In this document: in pieces, positions 52,526 through 60,473 of the stretch | How positions within the stretch are numbered: the stretch's first letter is position 1 | Layout of the letters: the number at the start of each line of letters is the position of its first letter | Assembly (NCBI GenBank): GCA_009691855.1 | Contig: SIAI01000024.1 | Location: forward strand, 1 to 60,473 | DNA: 60,473 bases | Origin: Planctomycetota bacterium | GTDB lineage: Bacteria; Planctomycetota; UBA1135; GCA-002686595 | Reading direction: 5' to 3' | Translations under genes and position numbers: made by a program | Notes under the pieces: model-generated | What the model saw: only the letters and a program-made list of their open reading frames with translations | What the model was told of the DNA's origin: nothing | Databases searched by the model: none

Positions 52526-53566
52526 ATGGCGACACCCAAGAAGAGGACCGTGAAGGGCAAGGCGAGCGCCGGCAAGAAGAAGGCCGCCGCGCCGAAGTCC
52601 ACCAAGCAAAGGCTCGTGCGTCCGCCGGCGAAGGCCGGGCACAAGCCGGCTGAGGCAGTGAAGGAGGGCGGCAAGGAGCTGGAGGCGGTCGTCGTCGGCC
52701 ACCACCCCGCGCGCGCCGCCGCGGCCGAGATCGAGGCCAAGGCCAAGGCGCGCATGGAAGCCGCGCCGCCCCAGGGCGAGGAGATCTCGACCGAGGAGCT
52801 GTGGACGCTCTATCGCAAGGAAGCCTCGAAGCACGGCACGAAGGACAACAAGGGCCTCGACGTCCTGCGCAACCACCTGATCGAACGCCACTACCCGCTC
52901 GTGCGCTACATCGCCGAGCGCCTGTTGCAGACGCTGCCGAAGTCGATCGAGCTCGATGACCTCGTGTCCGCCGGCCTGTTCGGCCTGATGGACGCGATCC
53001 GCGGCTTCGACGCCAGCCGCGGCATCAAGTTCAAGACCTACTGCTCCACGCGCATCCGTGGCGCGATCCTCGACCAGCTGCGCTCCCAGGACTGGGTGCC
53101 GCGGCTCGTGCGCCTGAAAGCCAGCCGCATCGACCGCGCGCTGCAGAAGTTGACGGCCGAGTACGGCCGCGAGCCGACGCACGCCGAGCTCGCGCGCGTG
53201 CTCGAGATGGAGCACGGCGACCTGGTGCAGGAGATCCAGGAGTCGCGCGCCAAGACCATGTTCTCGCTCAGCGAGAAGTGGGAGGACGACGACGGCGCGG
53301 TCGAGAAGGTCGAGATCCTCGAGGACAAAACCGCCACCGACCCGGTGCACGAGATGAACCGCCGCGACCTGATGAACTTCATCACGCGCGCGCTCACGCA
53401 CAAGGAGCGCTTCATCATCGAGCAGTACTACCAGTACGGCCACACGATGAGGGAGATCGGCGAGATGCTGGCGCTCACCGAGAGCCGCGTATGCCAGATC
53501 CACTCGAACGTGATGAGCCGGCTGAAGGGCCTGCTCGGGCAGCGGCACGAGTCGCTGCTGTCGTAG
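52526..53566 (+). CDS. FliA/WhiG-type sigma factor with a basic N-terminal extension
   Basis: 346 residues. The first about 95 are Lys/Ala/Pro-rich (KKRTVKGKASAGKKKAAAPK) and disordered-looking. The sigma core follows: region 2 YPLVRYIAERLLQTLPKSIELDDLVSAGLFGLMDAIRGFDASRGIKFKTYCSTRIRGAILDQLRSQDWVPR, region 3 with LTAEYGREPTHAELARVL, and region 4 with RFIIEQYYQYGHTMREIGEMLALTESRVCQIHSNVMSRLKG. The WVPR and SRVCQIH segments are typical of the FliA/WhiG/SigD group. No flagellar gene is nearby. It is co-transcribed with apt. Confidence 0.9.
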   Translation: MATPKKRTVKGKASAGKKKAAAPKSTKQRLVRPPAKAGHKPAEAVKEGGKELEAVVVGHHPARAAAAEIEAKAKARMEAAPPQGEEISTEELWTLYRKEASKHGTKDNKGLDVLRNHLIERHYPLVRYIAERLLQTLPKSIELDDLVSAGLFGLMDAIRGFDASRGIKFKTYCSTRIRGAILDQLRSQDWVPRLVRLKASRIDRALQKLTAEYGREPTHAELARVLEMEHGDLVQEIQESRAKTMFSLSEKWEDDDGAVEKVEILEDKTATDPVHEMNRRDLMNFITRALTHKERFIIEQYYQYGHTMREIGEMLALTESRVCQIHSNVMSRLKGLLGQRHESLLS

Positions 53567-53742
53567 GACGGGGCGGGGCGTAGCCGCTGCGCCATCGCTG
53601 AAGCGCTCCCCTCGGGCGAACGCCACAAGTTCGGCTTCATGAAGGGATTGCGGAGCGTAGGCGAAAGCCGAGGCGTGCGAGCCAACGCCTGGGAGGCGAG
53701 CGGCATCTCCGGATGCACACCCGCCTTCCACAGGAGCTCCCC

Positions 53743-56202
53743 ATGCCCTTGCCGCTGCCCTTCTTCTCGCTCGCCATCGGCTTGACCCCGTTGCCCGCGC
53801 TGCCCCCGGGCGGTGAGCTGCGCCTCGAGGGCGGTCAGGCCGGAGCCGAGTTCGGCCGCGCGCTCGCCACGGGCGACGTGAACGGCGACGGCTTCGGCGA
53901 CCTCCTGGTCGGCGCGCCCAGATTCGATGCGCGCGTGGGCGACGAGGGACGCGTGACGCTGTACCTCGGCTCGGCCGGCGGACTCTCGCCCGTGCCGAAC
54001 TGGACGGGCACCGGCACGCAGCCGTTCGAGCACTTCGGCGCGAGCGTGTCCATCGCCGACGTGAACGGCGACGGCAAGGACGACGTGCTCGTCAGCTCAC
54101 CGGATTTGGATCGCCGTCCGTCGAGCCGAGCGCTGCTCGCGAGTCTAGGGCACGGGCAAGGGAACGGTCTGTCGAGCGAGGGTCGCGTGAGCGTCTTCCT
54201 CGGCACGCTCGGCGGTCTCGCCGCCGCGCCGCAGCGCATGCTCACCGGGATCGAGTTCGGCGAGCACTTCGGCGCCGCCCTGGCCGGAGCCGGCGACGTG
54301 AACGGCGACGGCTACGAGGACGTGATCGTGGGCGCGACCGGCAAGGCGCAGGGCCTCGGCGGCGTGTTCCTGTTCGCCGGTTCGCCCTCCGGACTGCGCG
54401 CGCTGCCCAGCTGGATCCGCATCGGCGGTTCGCGCGGCGAAGGCTGGGGCAGCCTCGTGGGCTCGGCCGGCGACCTGGACGGCGACGGCTTCGACGACGT
54501 CATCGCCTCGGCGCCGACGCGCGGTTCGAACGGCGTGACCGAGCTCTTCCTCGGCTCCGGCACGGGCCCGGCCGCGAGTCCCGATCGGAGTATCACCAAA
54601 GGGGTGACCGTGCTCGGCCCGAGTGTGAACCTCGACCTCTCCGGCCCGACCGAATCCCTGTACGTGGCAAGATCGTCGACCGCGGCGGTGGAGTGGCGGC
54701 GCTTCCTCGCCAGCGGCTCGGCCACCTTCGGGACCTTCCCCGGCCTGCTGGACGACGTGCGCGCCCTGACCTGCGGCGACCTGAACGGCGACGGACTCGA
54801 GGACGTCATCGCCAGCACGCCGGACTTCGACTACGGGACCTTGCACGGTCGCGTGTGGACCTACACGAACCAGCCCGGACAGGCCTTTAGCCCGGCGGCC
54901 TCGTTCCCCGTGTTCGACGGCGATCAGGTGGGAGCGGAATGGGGCGCGGCGCTGGCCGCGATCGACGTCGATGGCGACGGCGCCGACGAGCTCTTCATCG
55001 GCGCGCCGAGGCACGCTGCGGGCGCGACGGACGAGGGCCTGGTCGTGCTCGTGCCAGGTCACAAGGGCTTCGCTCTCACCCCGACCGGAACGACGTTCGC
55101 GCTCGAGACGTACTCCGCCGCGAGCGACGACTTCGACGGCGACGGGTTCAGCGACCTCTTGTTCACCAGCGGCTTCGGGATATCGCAGCTGCTCGAGGTT
55201 CGCTATGGGTCTCCCTCGGGCCTGCCCGCCACCCGCGACCAGCTCCTGGATCAGCCGAGCTTCCCCAGCTTCGACCAGCTCACCATCACGCTCGTCACGG
55301 GCGACTTCAACGGCGACGGCTTCGGCGACGCGCTGGTGAGCTTCTTCCCGGCGACATGGGGCGGACACGGCGGCTACGCGGTCACGTCCGAGCAGCACTC
55401 GCTCTACCTCGGCTCTTCGTCGGGGCTCTCGCCTGCCCCGGCCGCGAATCTGATGAACTGGGGCTTGGCCACGGACGCGGGCGACGTCAACGGCGACGGG
55501 CGCGACGACCTCGTGATGGTGCGCAGCTCGTCGGTGGACGTCCATTTCGGTAGGGCCACGGGACTGAGCACCACGCCGGACCAGGTCTTCCCCGGCTTCC
55601 CCTACGCCTACGACCACTCGATCCTGGCTGGCAACCTGAACGGCGATGGCTTCGCCGACGTGCTCCTCGTCTACAACTTCGGAGCGCAGGTGATACCCAT
55701 GTTCGGCTCGCCCGCGGGTCTCGTGGAGCAGCCTGGGCAGACCAACCTGCCCGCATCCGTTGGCTACTCCTTCCTCGTGGACGCGAACGGCGACGGGCTC
55801 GACGACCTGCTGCTGCGCATGCTCGGCGACAGCAACAAATACCGCACCTACCTCCGCGCGCCGACCGGCTTCACGCGCGCCGAGCAATGGTGGGAGGATC
55901 CGCTCGCTCCGGGCGCAGACTCCTCGTTCCTCAACAACCCGGTCAAGACCGTCTTCGACGCGGACCGGGACGGCCACCTCGATCTCCTGATCCATGGGAA
56001 CCGCCTGCACCGCGGCACGAGCGCGGGCGTGGAGCGCTCGCCGAGCTGGTGCGGACCGAGCTCGACCTTCCCGACCTACAACGGGTACTACTTCGAGCCC
56101 CCTGTCGCTGGCGACTTCGACGGCGACGGCCGCCTCGATCTCCTCGTCCAGACCACGCTCTATGGCTCGACCTGGCAGGTGATGGAGCTCGACGAGCCCT
56201 AG
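53743..56202 (+). CDS. Secreted FG-GAP (integrin-alpha-like) propeller protein
   Basis: 819 residues with a weak signal peptide (LPFFSLAIGLTPLPALP). About 13 FG-GAP repeats carry the calcium loop DxNGDG, for example GDVNGDGFGDLLVGAP, ADVNGDGKDDVLVSSP, GDLDGDGFDDVIASAP and GDFDGDGRLDLLVQTT, spread over the full length. This suggests two seven-bladed propellers. AGGAG precedes the ATG at 53743. The next gene starts nine bases after the stop, so they are probably co-transcribed. Likely adhesive or ligand-binding. Confidence 0.85.
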   Translation: MPLPLPFFSLAIGLTPLPALPPGGELRLEGGQAGAEFGRALATGDVNGDGFGDLLVGAPRFDARVGDEGRVTLYLGSAGGLSPVPNWTGTGTQPFEHFGASVSIADVNGDGKDDVLVSSPDLDRRPSSRALLASLGHGQGNGLSSEGRVSVFLGTLGGLAAAPQRMLTGIEFGEHFGAALAGAGDVNGDGYEDVIVGATGKAQGLGGVFLFAGSPSGLRALPSWIRIGGSRGEGWGSLVGSAGDLDGDGFDDVIASAPTRGSNGVTELFLGSGTGPAASPDRSITKGVTVLGPSVNLDLSGPTESLYVARSSTAAVEWRRFLASGSATFGTFPGLLDDVRALTCGDLNGDGLEDVIASTPDFDYGTLHGRVWTYTNQPGQAFSPAASFPVFDGDQVGAEWGAALAAIDVDGDGADELFIGAPRHAAGATDEGLVVLVPGHKGFALTPTGTTFALETYSAASDDFDGDGFSDLLFTSGFGISQLLEVRYGSPSGLPATRDQLLDQPSFPSFDQLTITLVTGDFNGDGFGDALVSFFPATWGGHGGYAVTSEQHSLYLGSSSGLSPAPAANLMNWGLATDAGDVNGDGRDDLVMVRSSSVDVHFGRATGLSTTPDQVFPGFPYAYDHSILAGNLNGDGFADVLLVYNFGAQVIPMFGSPAGLVEQPGQTNLPASVGYSFLVDANGDGLDDLLLRMLGDSNKYRTYLRAPTGFTRAEQWWEDPLAPGADSSFLNNPVKTVFDADRDGHLDLLIHGNRLHRGTSAGVERSPSWCGPSSTFPTYNGYYFEPPVAGDFDGDGRLDLLVQTTLYGSTWQVMELDEP

Positions 56203-56211
56203 ACTGGCCGA

Positions 56212-58152
56212 ATGTCGGCCGCAATAGTCGCGTTCGCATGCCTGCTGACGGCGCACCCGGCCGCGCAGTCCGGCGACTGGCCGCACTGGCGCGGGCTCAA
56301 CCACGACGGGCTCTCCAGCGGCCCCGGTTGGTCGGCGCAGGGCGAAACGAAGTGGACGGTCGAGGTCGGGCTCGGCTACTCGAGCCCGTCGATCGCTGGC
56401 GGGCGCCTCTTCGTGCACGGCTTCGAGCGCGAGCGCGGCGTCGACATCGTGCGCTGCCTGCAGACGCAGAACGGGCTCGAGCTCTGGCGCCACGAACTCG
56501 CCGCGCGCATCTTCGACCAGGATCATGAGGGCGGCACGCTGACCACGCCGACCATCGACGGCCAACGCCTGTACGTGAGCGAGCGCGAGGGGCGCCTGGT
56601 GTGCTACGACGCCGGCACCGGGCGCGTGCTGTGGCACAAGGAGCTGGCGCCGCTCTACGACGTCGATCCGGGCCGCTACGGCTTCTCCGGCTCGCCGCTG
56701 GTCGCGGGCGAGCTCTTGATCGTGCACGCCGACCGCGTGTTCGCGTTCCAGAAGGCGACCGGCGACCTCGTCTGGCGCACGGAACCGCTGCAGGCCGTGT
56801 ACTCGACGCCGCTGCCGTTCACTCTGGGCGCGACGCCCTGCGTGGCGTCCTTCGGACAGCAGGCGCTCGAGCTCGTCGAGCTCGCCAGCGGCGCGCGGCG
56901 CGCCACCTTCCCCTGGCAGAAGGACCCACGCGTCGTGTGCGCCGCGGCGCCGGTCGTGGTCGGGCAACGCCTCTTCATCTCCTCGGCCTACGAGCACGGC
57001 TGCGCACTGCTCGACTTCACGGACGGCGCGGCGCGCGCGCTGTGGGCCAACCGCGCCATGCGCAGCAAGATGGCGGGCTGTGTGCTCGTCGATGGCTTCC
57101 TCTACGGCTTCGACGAGTCGCTGCTGAAGTGCCTGGACCTCGAAGGGCAAGAGCGCTGGCGCGTGCGCGGACTCGGCAACGGCGCGCTCTCCGCGGGCGA
57201 TGGCAAGCTGGCGCTCTTGTCCGAAGACGGCGAGCTGCTCGTGGCCGCGGCCACGCCGGACGCGTTCCACGAGCTCGCGCGCACGCCGCTGTTCGAGGGT
57301 GGCTCGTGCTGGACCCCGCCGGTGATCGCGCAGAGCTTCGTCTACTGCCGCAACAGCCGCGGGACACTGGTGTGCCGCGATCATCGCGCGTCCGAGCTCA
57401 CGCCCACCGTCGAGGCCGCGCACACCACCGTCCAGTCCGCGCCCACCGTCATCCAGTCCGCGCCCACCGCCGTCGAGTTGCCCGCGGCCGCGGAGCTCTG
57501 CGCGCGGCACCTCGAACGCATCGGCGGCGACGCGGCCGTGCGGCGCCACGCTGCGCTGCGGCTGCGCGGCACCTTCGAGATGCGCTCGCAGGGCTACCCA
57601 CCGGTGCCGCTCACGATCGACTGGCAGGCCCCCGATCGCCGGCGCCTGACCCACGAGGACGCGCCGCCGCGGCGCGTGACCCACGAGCGCGTGTTCGACG
57701 GCGAGCTGTACTTCGAGTTCGATCCCTACTCCGCGCGCATCCCCGAGGCCGCCGCGCAGGGCGAGGCGCGCGATTCGAGCGAGCTCTTCGCCGCCGCCGA
57801 CTTCGCGCGCCTGTATCCCGAGCTCTGCACCACGGCCCTGGCCGCGTTCGACCAGCGCTCCTGCTACCGCGTCGAGGCCGTCACGCGCCGCGGCACCGCG
57901 CGCACGCTGTGGTTCGACGCCGCCACCGGGCTCCTCGCCGGCCGCGAGGGCGCGCACGAGAGCCTGGTCGTGTTCGACGACTACCGCGAATTCGACGGCC
58001 TGCGGCTGGCGACCCGTGAGCGACGCTTCGCGCCCGACACGGGGATCGAGGAGCGGCTCTGCATCGAGCGCGTCGAGTTCGTGCCCGTCGAGCCCGCGCT
58101 CTTCGCGCGTCCGGAGGCCGTCCAGCGTCTGCTGCGCACGAGCGAGCGCTGA
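56212..58152 (+). CDS. PQQ-like propeller protein with a LolA/outer-membrane-sorting-like C-terminal domain
   Basis: 646 residues. A signal peptide (IVAFACLLTAHPAAQ) is followed by DWPHWRGLNHDG, the planctomycete PQQ-propeller opening. Residues about 40-385 are a BamB-like propeller (GLELWRHEL, GRVLWHKEL, ATGDLVWRTEP). A repeat linker near 400-425 has a 21-bp direct repeat (57433 and 57454, CAGTCCGCGCCCACC). Residues about 430-640 (LCARHLERIGGDAAVRRHAALRLRG, then YRVEAV and RTLWFDAATGLLAGREG) resemble a LolA/LppX-like fold. This pairing is not one I know as standard. It probably acts in the envelope. Follows the FG-GAP gene by nine bases. Confidence 0.75.
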   Translation: MSAAIVAFACLLTAHPAAQSGDWPHWRGLNHDGLSSGPGWSAQGETKWTVEVGLGYSSPSIAGGRLFVHGFERERGVDIVRCLQTQNGLELWRHELAARIFDQDHEGGTLTTPTIDGQRLYVSEREGRLVCYDAGTGRVLWHKELAPLYDVDPGRYGFSGSPLVAGELLIVHADRVFAFQKATGDLVWRTEPLQAVYSTPLPFTLGATPCVASFGQQALELVELASGARRATFPWQKDPRVVCAAAPVVVGQRLFISSAYEHGCALLDFTDGAARALWANRAMRSKMAGCVLVDGFLYGFDESLLKCLDLEGQERWRVRGLGNGALSAGDGKLALLSEDGELLVAAATPDAFHELARTPLFEGGSCWTPPVIAQSFVYCRNSRGTLVCRDHRASELTPTVEAAHTTVQSAPTVIQSAPTAVELPAAAELCARHLERIGGDAAVRRHAALRLRGTFEMRSQGYPPVPLTIDWQAPDRRRLTHEDAPPRRVTHERVFDGELYFEFDPYSARIPEAAAQGEARDSSELFAAADFARLYPELCTTALAAFDQRSCYRVEAVTRRGTARTLWFDAATGLLAGREGAHESLVVFDDYREFDGLRLATRERRFAPDTGIEERLCIERVEFVPVEPALFARPEAVQRLLRTSER

Positions 58153-58472
58153 ACCCAGCGAGCGCGGCTTTCCGGACGAGTCACCCTCGCCCGCGGCGAG
58201 AGCGGGGTATGGTGCAATTGCCCGGGCCCATGTCGAAGCCCTCCGGATCCTGCACGGACGATCGAACGCCGGGACTCGGGCGAGCTCGCCCCCCCACGCA
58301 AGAGACTCAGGACACGGGGTCCGACGCTTGCGCCAGGGTGCGGGTCGTCTCCAGGCATCTGCCGATTCGGGTCCCTCGCGCGCTCAACGGCGCAGGGCTC
58401 ACTAGGAAGCGCCGACGCGAGCCGACAGCCACCCGAACCGTCCCCGTTCGAGCCCCAGAACCCAGGCAGCCC
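58153..58472. other. Intergenic region before the YVTN-propeller gene
   Basis: 320 bases without a supported gene. A 6-bp hairpin CTCGCC/GGCGAG at 58186-58200 may end the upstream transcript. Confidence 0.35.
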
Positions 58473-59546
58473 ATGAACAAACGATCGGCCTCCCGCGGAG
58501 CGCGGAGCGCGCGCGTCGCGCTCCTGCTCCTCGCCGGCGCGAGCCTCACCCACGCCCAGAAGGCCTACGTGACGAACTCCTCGGCCCACAGCGTCTCCGT
58601 GATCGACACGCTCACGAACACGGTGGTGGCCACGGTGTCCGTCGGCACCACACCGAGCCGCGTGGTGATCGCCCCCGCTGGCGGGCGCGCCTTCGTGGCC
58701 AACACGGGCTCCGACAGCCTCTCGATCCTGAGCACGGCGACGGACGCGGTCGTGGCCACGATCTCGGTCGGCGACGCGCCCTCCTCGCTGGCGGTCAGCG
58801 CCGACGGCGCGCGCGTCTACGTCGGCTGCGCCAGCGGCCAGATCTCGGTCGTGGACACGGGCCTCGGCGTGGTCGTGAGCACGATCTCGGCCGGCGCGAG
58901 CGGCGGCGGCAGCAGCAGCGTCAACGGCCTCGCCCTGTCGCTGAGCGGCACGAAGCTCTACGCCCTGTGGGGCAACCTGGTCGTGATCGACACGGCCGCG
59001 CAGGCGATCGTGAACTCGGTCTACGTCGGCAACTACCCGATGAGCCTGGCGCTCACCGCGGACGGCGCGCGCATCTACGTGCCGATCTGCTACGGCCTCG
59101 GCAACTTCTCCTTCTACGGCTCGGTCACCGTGTTCGCCACGAGCAGCGCGAGCGTGACGGGCTCGATCTTCACCTGGGCCCAGCCCAACTCGATCGCCAT
59201 CACGCCCGACGGAGCGCGGGCCCTCCTCACCACGCCCTACAACTTCGTCAACACGGGCTACGGCGCCGGCTTCCTGCCCACGCCGTGGCTCCAGGGCCTC
59301 GACCTCACGCACGGCAGCCTGGGCCAAGGCATCAACCTCGGCGCGCCGGGCTCGGGCGTCGCGCTCAGCCCCGACGGCAGCCGCGCCTACGCGGCCGTGC
59401 CGAGCGGCAACCGCGTGGCCGTGATCGACACGGCGACCAACACGATCCTCACCACCGTAAGCGTCGGCGCCGGCCCCACCGGCATCGCCGTCGCGCCCGC
59501 AAAGGCGAAGAACAAGACCTGGACGCCGACCTCGAAGCGCCCGTAG
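58473..59546 (+). CDS. Secreted YVTN-repeat propeller protein
   Basis: 357 residues. A signal peptide (VALLLLAGASLTHA, cleaved before QKAYV) is followed by a chain of about 40-residue YVTN repeats: AYVTNSSAHSVSVIDTLTNTVVATVSVGTTPSRVVIAP, AFVANTGSDSLSILSTATDAVVATISVG, and RVAVIDTATNTILTTVSVGAGPTGIAVAP at the end. A basic tail (KAKNKTWTPTSKRP) closes the protein. The fold is a seven-bladed propeller as in archaeal surface-layer proteins. The ATG at 58473 gives a normal n-region. Confidence 0.85.
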   Translation: MNKRSASRGARSARVALLLLAGASLTHAQKAYVTNSSAHSVSVIDTLTNTVVATVSVGTTPSRVVIAPAGGRAFVANTGSDSLSILSTATDAVVATISVGDAPSSLAVSADGARVYVGCASGQISVVDTGLGVVVSTISAGASGGGSSSVNGLALSLSGTKLYALWGNLVVIDTAAQAIVNSVYVGNYPMSLALTADGARIYVPICYGLGNFSFYGSVTVFATSSASVTGSIFTWAQPNSIAITPDGARALLTTPYNFVNTGYGAGFLPTPWLQGLDLTHGSLGQGINLGAPGSGVALSPDGSRAYAAVPSGNRVAVIDTATNTILTTVSVGAGPTGIAVAPAKAKNKTWTPTSKRP

Positions 59547-59562
59547 TCGGAGCGACCCTCGA

Positions 59563-59599
59563 CGAGCGCCGGTCCCGCACAGCGCGGGGCCGGCGCTCG
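59563..59599 (+). terminator. Terminator after the YVTN gene
   Basis: CGAGCGCCGG and CCGGCGCTCG form a perfect 10-bp stem, extended inward by TCCCGC/GCGGGG, followed by TTCCATTT. Confidence 0.7.
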
Positions 59600-59625
59600 T
59601 TCCATTTCAGACTCGCGCGCGCGCT

Positions 59626-60402
59626 TCAGCGCGGCGCGGCGAGCTGCGCCAGTCGCTCGTCGAGCTCCGCCAGGCGCAGGCGCACGCTGACGATGAACGG
59701 CGGCTCGCCCGCGACCCAATGGCCGTAGCTCGTGGCCACGAAGGTGCCGTCGGGCAGGAGCTCGAGCCCGCTGTAGCCGCAGTCGGCCGCGTGCGTGTTG
59801 CCCAGCAGACGCACGCGAGCGAGCCCGCTGGTGCCGCGCTCGAGGTCCTCGAAGGAACCGAGCCAGCCGACCCAGTCGCCGCGCGTCGGGCTGTCCTGCG
59901 CCATGTCGCGGAAGACGACGAACAGGCGTCCGTCGGCAGTGCTGCGCGCGACGTGGCGGTCGCCGGTGAGCGCGCGCGGGAGCTCGCGCGGCGCGCTCCA
60001 GCTCGCGCCCTCGTCACGCGAGATGATCACGAACGACTCGTGCGTGCGGCTGTTCTCGCGCAGCAAGAGCGCGAGCGTCTGGCCCTCGGGCGAGCGCACG
60101 AGTCCGGGTTCGCACAGCTGCGCGTCGGCGCGGCTGGCGATCTCGCGCGGGGCGCCCCACGTCAACCCACCGTCCTCCGACAGCGTCTGGAACACGCGGA
60201 ACGGACCCGGCGCCCCCGCGGCGTGCAGGAAGCGGCCGTCGTCGTGGAAGAACGCGGCGTAGCGGCCGTCGTGCAGGCGCTCGAGCGACGACATCGCCAC
60301 GATCCCGCCGAACTCGCCGATCGGCGCTAGGAGTCTGCGCCACGGATCGCGAACTCCGTGGTCCAGCGTAGGTGCCGTCTCCCCGAAGGGTACTGGTGCC
60401 AT
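59626..60402 (-). CDS. Sialidase-like protein, apparently lacking its N-terminus
   Basis: 258 residues from an ATG at 60402 to TGA. It has Asp boxes SEDGGLTWG and SRDEGASWS, and the propeller text IGEFGGIVAMSSLERLHDGRYAAFFHDDGRF, CEPGLVRSPEGQTLALLLREN and YSGLELLPDGTFVATSYGHW, typical of exo-sialidase-type (BNR) six-bladed propellers. Such proteins are about 350-400 residues with a signal peptide. Here the signal peptide and first blade or so are missing, and the reading starts exactly where an IS1182-like transposase begins on the other strand. It is most likely cut by the insertion. Confidence 0.65.
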   Translation of the reverse strand: MAPVPFGETAPTLDHGVRDPWRRLLAPIGEFGGIVAMSSLERLHDGRYAAFFHDDGRFLHAAGAPGPFRVFQTLSEDGGLTWGAPREIASRADAQLCEPGLVRSPEGQTLALLLRENSRTHESFVIISRDEGASWSAPRELPRALTGDRHVARSTADGRLFVVFRDMAQDSPTRGDWVGWLGSFEDLERGTSGLARVRLLGNTHAADCGYSGLELLPDGTFVATSYGHWVAGEPPFIVSVRLRLAELDERLAQLAAPR

Positions 60403-60473
60403 GGGCCAGACCTTCCATCCGTACGAGCCAGACCAGGCCTTGCTGCTTCCGCCCTCGCTTCGTGATTGGCTGC
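60401..60473 (+). mobile_element. Start of an IS1182-like transposase (truncated by window end)
   Basis: The last 73 bases encode MGQTFHPYEPDQALLLPPSL then RDWL, which matches the N-terminus of IS1182-type transposases (pattern F.PY.PDQ.LLLPPSL.DWL). Only the first 24 residues are in the window. The ATG at 60401 overlaps the sialidase ATG on the other strand. The IS terminal repeat could not be identified from the visible flank. Confidence 0.7.

Noticed and set aside
50282..53731. A 1149-residue minus-strand frame opposite apt, the sigma factor and the cytochrome gene
   Set aside because: It covers the complement of known families; no motif of its own.
54145..57957. A 1270-residue minus-strand frame opposite the FG-GAP and PQQ genes
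   Set aside because: It crosses the junction of two well-supported plus-strand genes and has shadow composition.

Overview
The window is high-GC bacterial DNA of a type typical of Planctomycetota. The indications are several ECF sigma factors, one of them a remnant of the planctomycete-type PF07638 family; many large secreted beta-propeller, FG-GAP and Cys-rich proteins; repeats with a GACCL-DGSC consensus; signal peptides on about half of the genes; and terminator hairpins that mostly lack a U-tract. The lineage is inferred from gene content. No rRNA, tRNA or CRISPR array was seen.

Layout. 0-10 kb: the end of an unknown gene, a secreted matrixin-like metalloprotease, a TMTC-like membrane/TPR protein, a gene broken by one in-frame TGA, a palindromic dispersed repeat, pyrK, a SnoaL-like lipoprotein and an ABC-F ATPase. 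10-16.4 kb: two tandem, paralogous secreted propeller proteins of about 1000 residues. 16.5-21.9 kb: a PPC-domain protein, an exported methyltransferase, an ECF sigma factor with a membrane anti-sigma factor that carries a thioredoxin-fold domain, a 72-residue secreted Cys peptide, a TPR protein and a DinB-like protein. 22-27.6 kb: a 1196-residue secreted Cys-rich protein, a DUF3568 remnant and a stand-alone MetE-type enzyme. 27.6-29.2 kb: an accessory patch with a DUF2442/DUF4160 pair, a decayed RNA ligase and a ParE-like toxin.

29.2-41.5 kb: a 1632-residue secreted glycoside-hydrolase-like plus esterase fusion, a truncated ECF sigma, an arylsulfotransferase-like protein, a DUF4010 membrane protein, a BON-like protein, PPK2, HutD, argS and another truncated ECF sigma. 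42-51.5 kb: a secreted FG-GAP-like protein, then a divergent pair of units: (a) ECF sigma, anti-sigma and secreted TPR-CHAT protease, and (b) a propeller cytochrome with two CxxCH motifs. 52-60.5 kb: apt with a FliA/WhiG-type sigma, an FG-GAP protein, a PQQ-propeller protein, a YVTN-propeller protein, a sialidase-like gene that appears cut at its 5' end, and the start of an IS1182-like transposase.

The most promising candidates for an undescribed system are the two sigma/anti-sigma units: sigma, anti-sigma and secreted CHAT protease at 43.9-47.9 kb, and sigma, anti-sigma-thioredoxin and small Cys peptide at 18.2-20.2 kb. Both look like envelope-sensing circuits in which an extracytoplasmic domain could control a sigma factor. 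Functions are assigned from motifs read by eye; no database search was run.
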